A stretch of DNA of 64,000 nt from Beijerinckia indica subsp. indica ATCC 9039 (GCF_000019845.1 NC_010581.1:372001-436000); one strand, 5' to 3'. Counted from the first letter of the stretch, positions 1 through 9,870 are shown. The notes: generated from the sequence alone by a model not told the origin. Numbers and translations: made by a program.

Positions 1-247
1 GGCCGGGAGCAGAATGACTGCTAGAAATCTTCGGCATGGAAAAGCAGACATCCGCATTGGGATTTCTGCACAATATAAATCTCGAATGTCTGTATTGAGT
101 GATTGCGCGCCGTCAACAAATCCTTGCAGAGTGAGCTATCGGTTACCAAGCTGACACTAGCCCCTTACAAACTTAAAGTTTGTCTCACCAATTAGCTGAT
201 GCACTCTTCCTTGCTAGTGCGCGGTTAACCCCGAAATTGAGTTCCCC

Positions 248-3200
248 TCAAGAGAGTACCTTAACCAACCAATAATTCAACGCGTCTTCAAAGGGTTGAG
301 TGGGCAAGAAGTGACCTCTGAGCCATGCGAGGATGTATTTTTTCAGATAGTAATCGCCGTGGATCCAGATGTACGCAATCCAATAGGCCCAATCGTCCGC
401 GCGGTGACGGAGAAGCGCTGAGAGAATACAAGAGGTGCGGGCATCTCGCTCAAGAGTAGCTTTTCTCGTCAGCCACAAAATCTTGAGGAAGCGCGCTGTG
501 ACGACGGTATGGCCGGGCATATCAGCGCCGATGTTTCCGATAAAATGACATAACGCGGCGAATCCCTCGGCGGTGCTTTCGTCGAAATACATGGCAAGAG
601 ATTGCGGGTTGAGCCAAATGTTTCCATGCCGTCGAACGGCCAACCCGACGGTTATGTTCGTTTGGTCTTTTGGGGTCACGAGCCCTTGCGACTGCGCAGC
701 AAGGACGACGGCCTGGAGCCAAGTTCCATCCACTCTAGTCAAAACGGCCGCGATTTGCCGATAATGAAGATCATCACTGAGCAGCACGTCACCACGAGAG
801 GCTGCCAGGTACATCGGTTCCAAAACGCGCTGACCGGTCATTCGATAAAGGTCGGCAATTTCTTCCGGTATGGTGTCAGGGAAGGTGACGGGCTCGATGA
901 CGCAGTGATCTTCGATCTTCTGTTTGACACTCTTCAAAGCATTGATTTGCTGCTCTAGGAATTCGTCATTAATGTCATGTCTGACGAATTCGCCGCGGAC
1001 AAAACCAAGGGACAGCTGGGTACGTCCGAGATCGGCCTTTGCGCGTGTAATTCCAGCATCCAATTCATCGATCACGGAAGCTGGGACGCTCAGAGTTCCG
1101 AACCAAGACTTCAGAAGCGGCAGCGAGCTAACTTCCGCCGCGACGATCGCAGTGTATTCGTCAAGAACGGCGCCTGCGTTCCGATAGTCTTTTGCGGTGG
1201 ATATACCCTTATCAAATTCAGCACTCGTTCCATTGGCCGTGACAATATCCAGTCCCAAAGAACGAATGAAATAGGCAAAGCGAGTTACATCCATACCTAT
1301 GGAGCGCGCCATAATCGCAAGCGGAAGACCTTTGAGGTAAAGCTCCTCGACCACTTTTCGTTGGCTGTCTGCATGCGCCTTGACCATATCAAGGATGGGT
1401 TGAATGTCGCCCTCGACAGTCGTGAAGCCCCAAAGGCCGGGGGTGCTCGGAAATCGAGTTTGAAACGACTGCATCACCGTGTGCAAAACGTGCAAATATT
1501 TGCTTTTGATCTCTTTGATTGTCCAAGCTCGTTGCTGGCCACCCAGGTCGCTTGTCTCGAACGAGTCATTGACCTTTTTGCCGACAAGACGCTTAGCTCT
1601 CTCTTGATGGATTGAAACGACCTCTATCCCGAGAATTGCTGGGCCATGGCCAATGATAAAGCTATCGGTCCGGCCCAGATCATCCTTAATCATGACCCAG
1701 CAGTCTTGGCCGACGTTTGTTTGATTTGGAATGATCATTTGGCTGTTATCACCAAGGATCAGTCCAACATAGCCAAGTGCCAGTTGCGGATCGTCAGGAT
1801 GAGCTTGAAGCGTCTGATAAGCCAGCGAAAGCGCTCTTGAGAACTCGCCAGCGTCCCGGAGCTGGTGGGACCACTGCATGGCGTAAAGCGGTGGCCCCAC
1901 GAAGGTCGTTTCATCGCGTTCGATGATAAATTTCCGGATTTCTTCGTCACGATCAGTGCGTCTATAGATCTCGATAAGTTTTAGAAGGAGATAGGCATCT
2001 TTTGGAAACGCCTCGATCGCCTTCTTCAAGACAGCTTCAGCTTCGCTATAGCGCCGTCGGTCAGTTAAAATGCTGGCGTAGCCTCGTACAATTCTCAAAT
2101 GACTGCGGACCGCTGGCGTCAAACGTTCATAAAATTTCATATTGCGCTGACGGGTCGGCCTTTCTAACGCATGCGCGTCCGAAAGCTGCAGCAGCTCTGG
2201 TGTGATGGCACCCAGATCGAGATGGCCATCCAAAGCACTAATTACGATGCCGTAATCCCCAAGGGAATGGGCATAAGACGCGATGGTGATTCGAGCCGGA
2301 TGCGAGGTTTTCGGACCAAGCAGTGAGACGGCATCAGAATAAGCGCGGCTTGCCACTTCCCCAAAACCGTGCCGGTGTGCAAGCTTCGCGATGACTATGA
2401 GGGCTCTAGGCTCTGTTACAGCTTCTTGTCGGGCCTTATCGAGCACAATCTCATCACCCTGGTCCTGACTGATGCCCAGGCTCGCCAAGGTAAGGATATG
2501 TGCAACAAACGGCTTTTCAATATCGGGGATTTCAGCCTCGCGCAGGATCTGAGCCGCTTCGGACCAATTGCCCTTATTGAATTCGAACACGCCTTTGAAA
2601 AAACCTGCCGCACCTTGGGAAGGCAGCTTCGCCAATCCGCGCGAGACGAGTTCATTATCATTGAAAATCAGGGCGATTTGAACGGCTAGGATAAGAGCCG
2701 GCTCATAGTCGGAACGATCAACAAGCTCTCCCGCGAGTTCGATGGCCTTGGGGCCGTCTTCAAGCAGGCGATAGGCAACACTACAGGTGGTGAGCGCTGA
2801 TAGGCCATCTTCGCGATTTGGAACCTCAGATCCTTTAATCCGAAGCCAGATACCCTCGAGGACATCTGCCGAGGATTGAATCTTTCCACGCTCAACATCG
2901 GTAAGCGCACGATATTTTTCGTGCCGGGTAGCGCGCGCGATTTCGTCAACATCCGCTTCCGTTGCAAGCACCTTAAAGAAGTGACTTTCTGGATAGGTCT
3001 GAGCTCCAAGACGTGCGAGCGACCACCATCGTTCTTGCTGGTCGCGTTGCAGTGCGTGAAGACATCTTGCCAATAAAACCTGCTCGCGATGTTTTAGACC
3101 TGCCGGGATCATTTGCTCCGGGTCGGTGCCGTCATCCAGGCTGATACAGGCATCGATAAGACGAGCGGCCAATTCCTCATTGTTCGGGTCAAGCGCGAGT

Positions 3201-3550
3201 TCAGTTTGTGCGAATGTGATGGCTTCTTTGAGTTCTTTACGAAGGATTAGGGCAAAAGCCCGTGTCGCAATGGCCTTTGGTTCACGTGGTGCAGTCTCCA
3301 CGGCTTCATCAAACCATCCCAAAGCACCGGAGATATCGCCGAGCTGTGCAAGGCAATTGCCGATATTCGCCTTTATCCGGAAGATGACATAGGGCGATGC
3401 TTCGCCTGGAAGCGTGGCGAGCATCTTTCGCAGGCCATTTTCTGCCTCTTTTGCGTAGCCAACTCTAAGCCGTTCCCGCAAGAAATCGATTTGCGGATTG
3501 AGAGCTTGTTCTAAGACCGTGAGGATCCGCTGGTCAGTATCCTGAGGCAT
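248..3550 (-). CDS. TPR / GreA-B C-terminal-like / HTH / PIN-domain protein, predicted conflict-system nuclease
   Basis: A very large protein of about 1100 residues. Residues 30-600 are degenerate tetratricopeptide-type helical repeats (for example AEAVLKKAIEAFPKDAYLLL). Residues 615-695 resemble the C-terminal domain of GreA/GreB, with LVGKKVNDSF followed by a WTIKEIKS strand. A short helix-turn-helix-like stretch at 740-775 (GLPLAIMARSIGMDVTRFAYF) precedes a PIN-like nuclease domain at 800-990. Its acidic positions are LDEYTAI, VIDELD and LLSDDLHY (about D804, E836, D933/D934, counted from the TTG at 3571). The residues after 990 are unassigned. From known families, PIN domains are metal-dependent RNases, and GreA/B-C-like domains have been proposed as sensors in predicted bacterial immunity proteins. 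Invader sensing here is inference. I chose the ATG at 3550 over the TTG at 3571; neither has a strong ribosome-binding site. It lies 173 bases downstream of the small gene 3724-4209 on the same strand. Confidence 0.72.
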   Translation of the reverse strand: MPQDTDQRILTVLEQALNPQIDFLRERLRVGYAKEAENGLRKMLATLPGEASPYVIFRIKANIGNCLAQLGDISGALGWFDEAVETAPREPKAIATRAFALILRKELKEAITFAQTELALDPNNEELAARLIDACISLDDGTDPEQMIPAGLKHREQVLLARCLHALQRDQQERWWSLARLGAQTYPESHFFKVLATEADVDEIARATRHEKYRALTDVERGKIQSSADVLEGIWLRIKGSEVPNREDGLSALTTCSVAYRLLEDGPKAIELAGELVDRSDYEPALILAVQIALIFNDNELVSRGLAKLPSQGAAGFFKGVFEFNKGNWSEAAQILREAEIPDIEKPFVAHILTLASLGISQDQGDEIVLDKARQEAVTEPRALIVIAKLAHRHGFGEVASRAYSDAVSLLGPKTSHPARITIASYAHSLGDYGIVISALDGHLDLGAITPELLQLSDAHALERPTRQRNMKFYERLTPAVRSHLRIVRGYASILTDRRRYSEAEAVLKKAIEAFPKDAYLLLKLIEIYRRTDRDEEIRKFIIERDETTFVGPPLYAMQWSHQLRDAGEFSRALSLAYQTLQAHPDDPQLALGYVGLILGDNSQMIIPNQTNVGQDCWVMIKDDLGRTDSFIIGHGPAILGIEVVSIHQERAKRLVGKKVNDSFETSDLGGQQRAWTIKEIKSKYLHVLHTVMQSFQTRFPSTPGLWGFTTVEGDIQPILDMVKAHADSQRKVVEELYLKGLPLAIMARSIGMDVTRFAYFIRSLGLDIVTANGTSAEFDKGISTAKDYRNAGAVLDEYTAIVAAEVSSLPLLKSWFGTLSVPASVIDELDAGITRAKADLGRTQLSLGFVRGEFVRHDINDEFLEQQINALKSVKQKIEDHCVIEPVTFPDTIPEEIADLYRMTGQRVLEPMYLAASRGDVLLSDDLHYRQIAAVLTRVDGTWLQAVVLAAQSQGLVTPKDQTNITVGLAVRRHGNIWLNPQSLAMYFDESTAEGFAALCHFIGNIGADMPGHTVVTARFLKILWLTRKATLERDARTSCILSALLRHRADDWAYWIAYIWIHGDYYLKKYILAWLRGHFLPTQPFEDALNYWLVKVLS

Positions 3551-3723
3551 CCCTGCGCTGACGAGGCGCAAATAGTCCGGTAAGAATACCGCCGCGCCTG
3601 GAGAATTTGAAATGACGACGGAATCCCGACCGGCTTGGGAAAAGATGTTCGTATTAGCTGACCTGTCACTGAAAGTTTCGACCTGTTCGAGCGCACCGCT
3701 TACGTCATCAAACGGTGCGCCAC

Positions 3724-4209
3724 TCAGTTTCCCGATGGCTTGCCATCTTTCATGTCAACATTGGTGAAACTGAAGTCGCCTGCAGACTTCGATTTGACGT
3801 CGATGGTTTGAACGCCCTTGATCACGTCAATTTTGACATGTCCGCCGCTGTCGATGTTAAGTTTGATACTGGCGATGGTATCCGCTGCTTTGAGAGCCGC
3901 CTTATCTTCTTTCACGGCGGTCAAAAGGGTGGCCAGTTTTTGCGATATTTCATCCGCATCTTCTGGTGGAATGTCGGCAATAGCCGAAGCGAGTTCATTT
4001 TGTGCATCCTGAGACGATGCGTCTTCTTCGAGGCGTTCTGCTGCCCTTTGTACCTTCCGACCGCAAACGGTTATCAAAGCTCCTTTTAAGCTCTCGTAGG
4101 CGTCCTTGGTCGCCTCCTTGATGACCTCTGTGCCTATAATTTCGCCGATCTTCGGGGCGAGCGTCGAGGCGCCAGCAATCATGGCGGGAAGAAGCAATGA
4201 GAAATCCAT
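3724..4209 (-). CDS. Small helical/beta protein upstream of the TPR-GreABC-PIN gene (possible adaptor)
   Basis: 161 residues, no recognised family. Residues 1-30 are hydrophobic/amphipathic (LLLPAMIAGASTLAPKIGEI) without a clear signal-peptide cleavage site. Residues 30-110 are charged, acidic and predicted helical. Residues 112-155 are short alternating beta-type stretches rich in G, D, S and K (SIKLNIDSGGHVKIDVI, then DVKSKSAGDFSFTNVDM). That layout, a helical adaptor joined to a small beta tail, is common in small partners of bacterial effector proteins, but that is an analogy, not an identification. It is followed on the same strand by the large PIN-domain gene, so the two probably form one unit. 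The ATG at 4209 is the only good start; the ribosome-binding site is weak. Confidence 0.6.
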   Translation of the reverse strand: MDFSLLLPAMIAGASTLAPKIGEIIGTEVIKEATKDAYESLKGALITVCGRKVQRAAERLEEDASSQDAQNELASAIADIPPEDADEISQKLATLLTAVKEDKAALKAADTIASIKLNIDSGGHVKIDVIKGVQTIDVKSKSAGDFSFTNVDMKDGKPSGN

Positions 4210-4500
4210 CAGATCTAACCTACCCCAAACGTTAAAGTTTTAACCGTATATTACCGCTGGAGGCAATTAATTTAAGCCAAAGCGCTCGGAGGTTGTGCGT
4301 CGTGGAACGTCTTAAGGTCGGGAGCAAGCTTGCTCGGTGCAAAGCCCTAGGAAGGGTCCGCTTTCAGGAGCTGCTACACCACTTGCAAGTGACCGGCTTG
4401 GGCGCCAAGTGGAAGTTGAATGATCTTCCTCGAAGGTCGCCTACGGGTTGACTTGAGAAGTTAAGGACCATCTCCCCAACTTCAGGACGTGCACAAAAGC
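4210..4500. other. Gene-free stretch between the accessory unit and fabI
   Basis: About 290 bases without a supported gene. It would hold the promoter of the small gene starting at 4209 and the 3' flank of fabI. I see no convincing terminator, tRNA fragment or attachment-site repeat here. Confidence 0.5.
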
Positions 4501-5355
4501 TCAGGCCTTCGCGTCGGACGCATCAGACTCCTGCGCATCCTGTGGATGCGGCATGGAAATGATATTGTAGCCCGCATCGACGAAATGGACTTCGCCGGTC
4601 GTGCCGCTCGCCAGATCGGAAAGAAGATAAAGCGCCGATCCGCCAATATCCTCGATCGTGACGGTCCGGCGGAGGGGAGCGTTTTTCTTTTCGAAATTGA
4701 ACATGAACCGCGCATCGGCAATGCCGGCGCCTGCCAGGGTGCGGACCGGTCCCGCCGAGATTGCATTGACGCGAATTTGCTGCGGACCGTAATCAGCGGC
4801 GAGATAGCGGACACTCGCCTCGAGCGCTGCCTTGGCGACCCCCATGACATTGTAATTCGGCATGACGCGCGTCGCGCCGCCGAAGGTCAGGGTGAGCATG
4901 GAGCCGCCCTTGGGCATGAGCACCGCCGCGCGCTTGGCGACTTCCGTGAAGGAAAAGGCGGAGATCAGCATGGTTTTGGTGAAATTCTCGCGCGTTGTAT
5001 CCGCGTAGCGGCCTTTCAGCTCGTTGCGGTCTGAATAAGCGATCGCATGCACGAGGAAATCGAGATGGGTCCAGTGTGCTTGCAAGCTGGCAAAGACCGC
5101 ATCGACCGAGGCGAGATCCTCGACATCGCAAGGCAGAACGAGCGAGGAGCCGAGCTTTTCGGCGAGCGGACGCACTCGTTTGCCGAGCGATTCGCCTTGA
5201 TGGGTGAAGGCCAGTTCGGCGCCCTGCGCGGCGAGCGCCTTGGCAATGCCCCAGGCGATCGAATGATCATTGGCAACGCCCATGATCAGGCCGCGCTTGC
5301 CCGCCATCAACCCGTTGGACTGCCGGCCAGGCGCCGGTCCTTCCGCCTCAAGCAT
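4501..5355 (-). CDS. fabI: Enoyl-[acyl-carrier-protein] reductase [NADH] FabI
   Basis: Reduces trans-2-enoyl-ACP in the last step of each round of type II fatty acid synthesis in the cytoplasm. An SDR fold with the FabI-type nucleotide-binding start [17 protein letters not shown] and the catalytic Y-x6-K in YNVMGVAK. The C-terminal [15 protein letters not shown] is typical. The open frame extends upstream to 5433, but the ATG at 5355 overlaps the fabB stop by 8 bases and gives 284 residues, close to the family length plus a 17-residue lead. An internal ATG in front of AGKRGLIMG is an alternative. It is the third gene after fabA and fabB, and the overlap suggests translational coupling. Confidence 0.95.
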   Translation of the reverse strand: MLEAEGPAPGRQSNGLMAGKRGLIMGVANDHSIAWGIAKALAAQGAELAFTHQGESLGKRVRPLAEKLGSSLVLPCDVEDLASVDAVFASLQAHWTHLDFLVHAIAYSDRNELKGRYADTTRENFTKTMLISAFSFTEVAKRAAVLMPKGGSMLTLTFGGATRVMPNYNVMGVAKAALEASVRYLAADYGPQQIRVNAISAGPVRTLAGAGIADARFMFNFEKKNAPLRRTVTIEDIGGSALYLLSDLASGTTGEVHFVDAGYNIISMPHPQDAQESDASDAKA

Positions 5356-6571
5356 CGACATGCTTGAAGACGAGGGTGGCATTGGTGCCACCAAAGCCGA
5401 AGGAATTGGAGAGGACAGCGCGCAGGGATACATTGTCCCGGCGATGACGCACGATATCCATATCCGCGAAAGCCGGATCGAGTTCCTCGATATTGGCGCT
5501 TTCGCAGATGAAGCCGTTCTGCATCATCAAGAGGGAATAGATGGCTTCCTGCACACCGGTCGCGCCGAGCGAATGACCGGTCAGTGATTTGGTGGCGGCG
5601 ATCGGCGGGCTCTTGTCCCCCGCACCGAAGACTTCACGAATGGCCTCGATCTCTTTGAGATCACCGACGCCTGTCGAGGTCGCATGAGGATTGATATAAT
5701 CGATCGGAATGTTCACGTCTTCCAAAGCCATGCGCATACAGCGCACCGCGCCTTCGCCGGAAGGGGCCACCATGTCATGGCCATCGGAGGTCAGGCCATA
5801 GCCCACGATCTCGCCATAGATCTTGGCGCCGCGCGCCTTGGCGCGTTCCAAGTCTTCCAGCACGAGAACACCGGCGCCGCCGGCGATCACGAAACCATCG
5901 CGATTCTTGTCATAGGCGCGCGAGGCGACGGCCGGCCGATCGTTATAGGCGGCGGCCATGGCGCCCATGGCATCGAACAGGACGGAGAGGGTCCAGTCGA
6001 GTTCCTCGCAGCCGCCAGCGAACATGACATCCTGCTTGCCGTAGCGAATCATCTCATAGGCATTGCCGATGCAATGGTTGGAGGTCGCGCAGGCCGAGGA
6101 GATCGAATAATTGACGCCCTTGATCTTGAACCAGGTGGCGAGCGTCGCCGAGGCGGTCGAGGACATGGCCTTGGGCACGGCGAAAGGTCCGACTTTTTTC
6201 GGTCCCTTGTCGCGCGTGATATCAGCGGATTCGACGATCGTGCGGGTCGAGGGGCCGCCCGAACCCATGATGATGCCGGTGCGCGGATTTGAGACGTCCG
6301 AAGGCTCGAGACCAGCGTCGAGGATGGCCTGATCCATTGCGACATGATTCCAGGCGGTGCCGCCGGCATGGAAACGCATCGCCCGGCGATCGAGCATGGC
6401 GCTCGGATCGAGCGTCGGGGCGCCATGAACCTGGCTGCGAAAGCCGAGTTCGGCATAGCGCTCGGCCCGCACGATACCCGATTTCGCCTCCCGCAAGGAG
6501 GCAAGCACTTCCTGGCTCGTGTTGCCGATAGAGGACACGATCCCCATTCCGGTCACGACGACGCGCCTCAT
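5348..6571 (-). CDS. fabB: 3-oxoacyl-[acyl-carrier-protein] synthase I FabB
   Basis: A 407-residue condensing enzyme that extends acyl-ACP with malonyl-ACP and is needed for the unsaturated branch started by FabA. The catalytic Cys lies in [15 protein letters not shown], and the two His lie in [11 protein letters not shown] and [11 protein letters not shown], giving the Cys-His-His triad. The ATG at 6571 opens [14 protein letters not shown], the usual start of this family. It sits between fabA (97 bases upstream) and fabI (8-base overlap), the classic FabA/FabB pair found in many Rhizobiales. Confidence 0.96.
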   Translation of the reverse strand: MRRVVVTGMGIVSSIGNTSQEVLASLREAKSGIVRAERYAELGFRSQVHGAPTLDPSAMLDRRAMRFHAGGTAWNHVAMDQAILDAGLEPSDVSNPRTGIIMGSGGPSTRTIVESADITRDKGPKKVGPFAVPKAMSSTASATLATWFKIKGVNYSISSACATSNHCIGNAYEMIRYGKQDVMFAGGCEELDWTLSVLFDAMGAMAAAYNDRPAVASRAYDKNRDGFVIAGGAGVLVLEDLERAKARGAKIYGEIVGYGLTSDGHDMVAPSGEGAVRCMRMALEDVNIPIDYINPHATSTGVGDLKEIEAIREVFGAGDKSPPIAATKSLTGHSLGATGVQEAIYSLLMMQNGFICESANIEELDPAFADMDIVRHRRDNVSLRAVLSNSFGFGGTNATLVFKHVDA

Positions 6572-6668
6572 TCGGTGTCTCCCATACCATCGCGCAAGGG
6601 TCCGGCGAACCGGAACGGCTTGCTCTTATCGCATCGTTCGCGTGGAAACCAATAAGTTGTTTGGGGGA

Positions 6669-7208
6669 TCAGGCGGGAGCCGCCGCGGGCTCGGCGCGGA
6701 AGAGGCCGACTTTCAGATCCTTCGCCTCGTAAATGCGCGTCCCATCGGCTTCGAGCCAGCCGTCGGCAATGCCCAGCACCAGCTTGGTCTTGAAGACGCG
6801 CTTCAAATCGACGCCATAAATAACCCGCTTGACCGAGGGCAGGACCTGATCGGAGAATTTCACCTCACCGACGCCGAGCGCCCGCCCGCGCCCCGGCAGG
6901 CCCAGCCAGCCGAGATAAAAGCCGAGCAATTGCCACAGGGCATCGAGACCGAGGCAGCCCGGCATGACGGGATCGTTCTTGAAATGGCAATCGAAGAACC
7001 AGAGGTCCGGCCGGATCGCGAATTCGGCGCGAATAACGCCCTTGCCGTTCGCGCCGCCTTCCTCGGAGATCGTAGCGATCCTGTCGAACATCAGCATGGG
7101 CGGCAGCGGCAATTGCGGATTGCCGGGCCCGAACAATTCGCCTCGCGCGCAGGCGAGCAGATCCTCATATTCGAAACTGGAGCGCCGCTCGCTGGTATTC
7201 TCGCCCAT
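6669..7208 (-). CDS. fabA: 3-hydroxydecanoyl-[acyl-carrier-protein] dehydratase/isomerase FabA
   Basis: Dehydrates 3-hydroxydecanoyl-ACP and isomerises trans-2- to cis-3-decenoyl-ACP, so committing carbon to unsaturated fatty acids. The hot-dog-fold active site is visible: the catalytic His in [20 protein letters not shown] and the conserved central-helix Asp in [12 protein letters not shown]. 179 residues from the ATG at 7208 ([11 protein letters not shown]); a TTG two codons upstream is less likely. First gene of fabA-fabB-fabI. In many relatives irr lies upstream; here there is no irr, and the next gene is a divergent Tim44-like gene. Confidence 0.96.
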   Translation of the reverse strand: MGENTSERRSSFEYEDLLACARGELFGPGNPQLPLPPMLMFDRIATISEEGGANGKGVIRAEFAIRPDLWFFDCHFKNDPVMPGCLGLDALWQLLGFYLGWLGLPGRGRALGVGEVKFSDQVLPSVKRVIYGVDLKRVFKTKLVLGIADGWLEADGTRIYEAKDLKVGLFRAEPAAAPA

Positions 7209-7625
7209 TATCAACCAATTCTTTCACGCGAAAACGTCGAGCCGGCTGACATCCAGGCCTCGCGTGAAGCCGGCAGCCGACGCACCCGTCCAGTTTGAAG
7301 GGAGAACAGACCGTTCCGCCGGTCATGCCCTCGTGATCCGGAGCCCCGAGCCCAGTGCTGGAACCCTGAAATCCCGGAGTTCCAAGCCTATTGCCATTTA
7401 TTCGAGAAAGCTGGCCGCGGAGGGACGGACCGGGACAGATTTTGGGCCTTCTAACACAGCATTTGCGAGGCTGAAAGCGCCCGCCGGGGGCTAACAGCCG
7501 GTTTTTTCGAACAAAGGATCGTTTCGATCCCACGGGAGGCAATCTTTAAACCATTGGCATTTCCGTTTATCCTCCCCATATCTTCGGCGCGGATGGGCCA
7601 AAGGGCGCCTTCCTGGGATGAGACC
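7209..7625. other. Divergent intergenic region, fabA / Tim44-like gene
   Basis: About 417 bases carrying the promoters of both divergent genes. The frames that cross it have no ribosome-binding site and no recognisable domain. I could not place promoter boxes with confidence. Confidence 0.5.
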
Positions 7626-8591
7626 ATGTCGTTACGCCAAAAATTCTTGAATATCCTGCTCGCCGGCCTTCTGGCTTTCGGTCTTGCCGGGGAGGCTTAT
7701 GCGCGCGCGGGCGGCGGTGGCTCGTTCGGTAGCCGTGGCGGCCGGACGTTTTCCGCTCCCTCAATGACACAGACGGCGCCGCGCGGCGCCTCGCCCTTCG
7801 AGCGTTCGATGACCTCGCCCAACCAGGGTATTTTCCGCCCCGGCATGGGTGCGGGTATGGGCGCGCGGCCGGGCTTCTTCTCTGGGGGCTTCGGTCGTGG
7901 CTTGCTCGGCGGTTTCCTGGGCGCCGGACTGTTCGGACTTTTGTTCGGGCACGGACTGTTCGGTGGTCTCGGCTCCGGCATGTCCTTCCTCGGGCTGCTG
8001 GTCCAGATCGGCCTTTTGTTCCTCTTGTTCAAACTCGTCATGGGGTTTCTGCGCAACCGGCAGCAGCCCGCCTACCAGGGGGCGGACCAGGGCGGTCAGG
8101 CCCCGGGCAATCAGCCGCAGGGCGGCAATTTCGGCTTTGGCGGCGGCCCAGGGCCGGGACGAGCCGGCGTCAACGATCAGCCCTTGCCCATCGAGACGGC
8201 TGATTACACTGCCTTCGAACAGAAGCTCGCCGCCATCCAGTCCTCCTTCAGCAATGAGGACCTCAATGGTCTGCGGCTCCTGACGACGCCGGAAATGGCC
8301 TCTTATTTTGCCGAGGAAATCGCTGGCAACGCGACCAAGGGGTTCGTCAACAAGATCAGCGACGTTAAACTCTTGCAGGGTGATGTCGCTGAAGCTTGGC
8401 GCGAAGCCAATGGCGAATATGCCACGGTGGCGATGCGCTTCTCCCTCACCGACCGGATGATCGAGCGCGCGAGCGGCCGTATCGTTTCGGGGGGAACCCC
8501 GGAGCAGGTGACTGAAATCTGGACCTTCTTCCGGCCGCTCGGCGCAACGCCGGCCGATTGGAAGCTGGCGGCGATCCAGCAGCAGGGCTGA
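7626..8591 (+). CDS. Tim44-like domain protein, exported, Gly-rich
   Basis: 321 residues. A signal peptide (NILLAGLLAFGLAGEAYA) precedes a Gly/Arg/Phe-rich low-complexity segment, then a hydrophobic segment (FLGLLVQIGLLFLLFKLVMGFL), another Gly/Gln-rich linker, and a C-terminal Tim44-like alpha/beta domain from about residue 175 (DYTAFEQKLAAIQSSFSNED to the end). Family members are related to the membrane-binding domain of mitochondrial Tim44, but their bacterial role is unsettled. The ATG at 7626 has a GGGATGAG ribosome-binding site; the frame upstream of it lacks support. It stands alone and is followed by two terminators. Confidence 0.8.
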   Translation: MSLRQKFLNILLAGLLAFGLAGEAYARAGGGGSFGSRGGRTFSAPSMTQTAPRGASPFERSMTSPNQGIFRPGMGAGMGARPGFFSGGFGRGLLGGFLGAGLFGLLFGHGLFGGLGSGMSFLGLLVQIGLLFLLFKLVMGFLRNRQQPAYQGADQGGQAPGNQPQGGNFGFGGGPGPGRAGVNDQPLPIETADYTAFEQKLAAIQSSFSNEDLNGLRLLTTPEMASYFAEEIAGNATKGFVNKISDVKLLQGDVAEAWREANGEYATVAMRFSLTDRMIERASGRIVSGGTPEQVTEIWTFFRPLGATPADWKLAAIQQQG

Positions 8592-8630
8592 ACCGGCTCG
8601 ACGGATTAGAATATAGGATCGTGAATCAAT

Positions 8631-8668
8631 CGGCCCCGGGCAGGGAACTGTCCGGGGCCGATGTTTTT
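8631..8668 (+). terminator. Rho-independent terminator after the Tim44-like gene
   Basis: Nine-base inverted repeat CGGCCCCGG / CCGGGGCCG (8631-8639 and 8652-8660), closely followed by a run of T at 8664-8668. It begins 40 bases after the Tim44-like stop codon. Confidence 0.7.
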
Positions 8669-8748
8669 GAAGGCTTCTCGATCGCGTGGGCTTTCGCTAC
8701 GCCTGCCGCATTAAATCAAAGAGGAGCTGTCTTGCTTTCTTACCTAAA

Positions 8749-8780
8749 AAGAAGGGCGGTTCCGAGGAACCGCCCTTCTT
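8749..8780. terminator. Bidirectional terminator between the Tim44-like gene and uppP
   Basis: Perfect 14-base stem AAGAAGGGCGGTTC / GAACCGCCCTTCTT with a CGAG tetraloop. It is flanked by A-rich sequence on the left and T-rich sequence on the right, so it can end transcription from both converging genes. It starts 17 bases beyond the uppP stop. Confidence 0.85.
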
Positions 8781-8796
8781 TTCTTTTCTCTTTACT

Positions 8797-9672
8797 TCAA
8801 TTCGGGAGGAAGCCCACGGCGACGGAGACCAGGAGCACAATGCCCAGCAGGAAACGATAGATCACAAAAGGCCAGGCTGAATAACGTTCCAGAATATGCA
8901 TCAGACTCCAGATGGCGACGAAGGCGGACAGTGAGGCGACGATCAGCCCGACGGCCAGCATCGACCATCCCTGCGCATCGAGATGCGCCTTGTGCAATTC
9001 CCATAATTCCTTGAAGCCCGCGGCGGCGATGGCCGGCAGGCCGAGCAGGAAGGAGAAGCGCGCTGCTTCCTCGCGCTTGAGGTCCCGGAACAGAGCCGCC
9101 GTCAAGGTTGAGCCGGAGCGGGACACGCCGGGGATCAAAGCGCCCACCTGGGCACAGCCCACGATCAAGGCATCCTTCAACGTCACCTGATCGAGCGTGC
9201 GCTTGTGCCGCGCGTAATATTCAGCGACCGCCAGGAGAGCACCCATGACGACACAGGAGAGACCAATGACGGTCAGGGTCCGGAGCGGCGAGTTGCACGC
9301 GTTGAGAAAGGGCGACAGCAGAACGCCCGCGACCATGATCGGCACCGTCGCGAGCACGATCCAAACCGCGAAACGGAAATTCCAATCCCTGAAATCGCGC
9401 CGCCGCACGGCACCGATCGAGCCGAACAGAAGGCCGCGGACGTCGGACCAGAAATAGCTGATCACAGCGGCCAATGCCGCGAGCTGCATAGCGGCGGAAA
9501 AGGCGGAACCGGGGTCTTGCCAGCCAAGAAGAGCGGGGACGATTCGCATATGCGCCGTCGAGGAGATCGGCAAAAGCTCGGTCAATCCTTGAACGACACC
9601 GAGAAAAGCCACTTTCGCATAGCCGAGCGCGACGAATCCCGTATCGAGCCCTTGAGTACAGGCGCTTGCCAT
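8797..9672 (-). CDS. uppP: Undecaprenyl-diphosphatase UppP (BacA family)
   Basis: An inner-membrane phosphatase that recycles undecaprenyl pyrophosphate to the monophosphate lipid carrier for peptidoglycan and glycan export. 291 residues and strongly hydrophobic, with several membrane segments. The two family signatures are present: VVQGLTELLPISSTAHMRI and LIPGVSRSGSTLT, holding the catalytic Glu and Arg/Ser. The frame continues upstream to 9804, but the ATG at 9672 (MASACTQG) is preceded by AGGACA at the right distance. It is a single gene ended by the shared terminator at 8749-8780. Confidence 0.93.
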   Translation of the reverse strand: MASACTQGLDTGFVALGYAKVAFLGVVQGLTELLPISSTAHMRIVPALLGWQDPGSAFSAAMQLAALAAVISYFWSDVRGLLFGSIGAVRRRDFRDWNFRFAVWIVLATVPIMVAGVLLSPFLNACNSPLRTLTVIGLSCVVMGALLAVAEYYARHKRTLDQVTLKDALIVGCAQVGALIPGVSRSGSTLTAALFRDLKREEAARFSFLLGLPAIAAAGFKELWELHKAHLDAQGWSMLAVGLIVASLSAFVAIWSLMHILERYSAWPFVIYRFLLGIVLLVSVAVGFLPN

Positions 9673-9841
9673 ATCGATTGTCCTAAACGGGTGGGAAAAG
9701 GCGGGGAAGCTTTCGCACCTATTGTCCCGCCTTCTTCCGTCAAGGTCAACGGAAGCTGGAACGGGACGGCTGCTTGCGATCCTTGTAGCAAGAATAAAAG
9801 GCATTTTTTTGAGAAAAGATGCGGATCGGCAACATATTCAT

Positions 9842-9870
9842 ACCAAAGGTCGTAAAGAACGACCTTTGGT
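9842..9870. repeat. 12-bp inverted repeat upstream of uppP
   Basis: Perfect stem ACCAAAGGTCGT / ACGACCTTTGGT (9842-9853 and 9859-9870) around a five-base loop. It is followed at once by a second palindrome at 9877-9917. It lies in the 352-base gap between uppP and grpE, both on the minus strand, so it may be a mobile palindromic unit or an RNA structure. Confidence 0.6.

Noticed and set aside
7165..7542. A 125-codon minus-strand frame upstream of fabA
   Set aside because: No ribosome-binding site, no hydrophobic core or domain, and it overlaps the true fabA start and promoter region.
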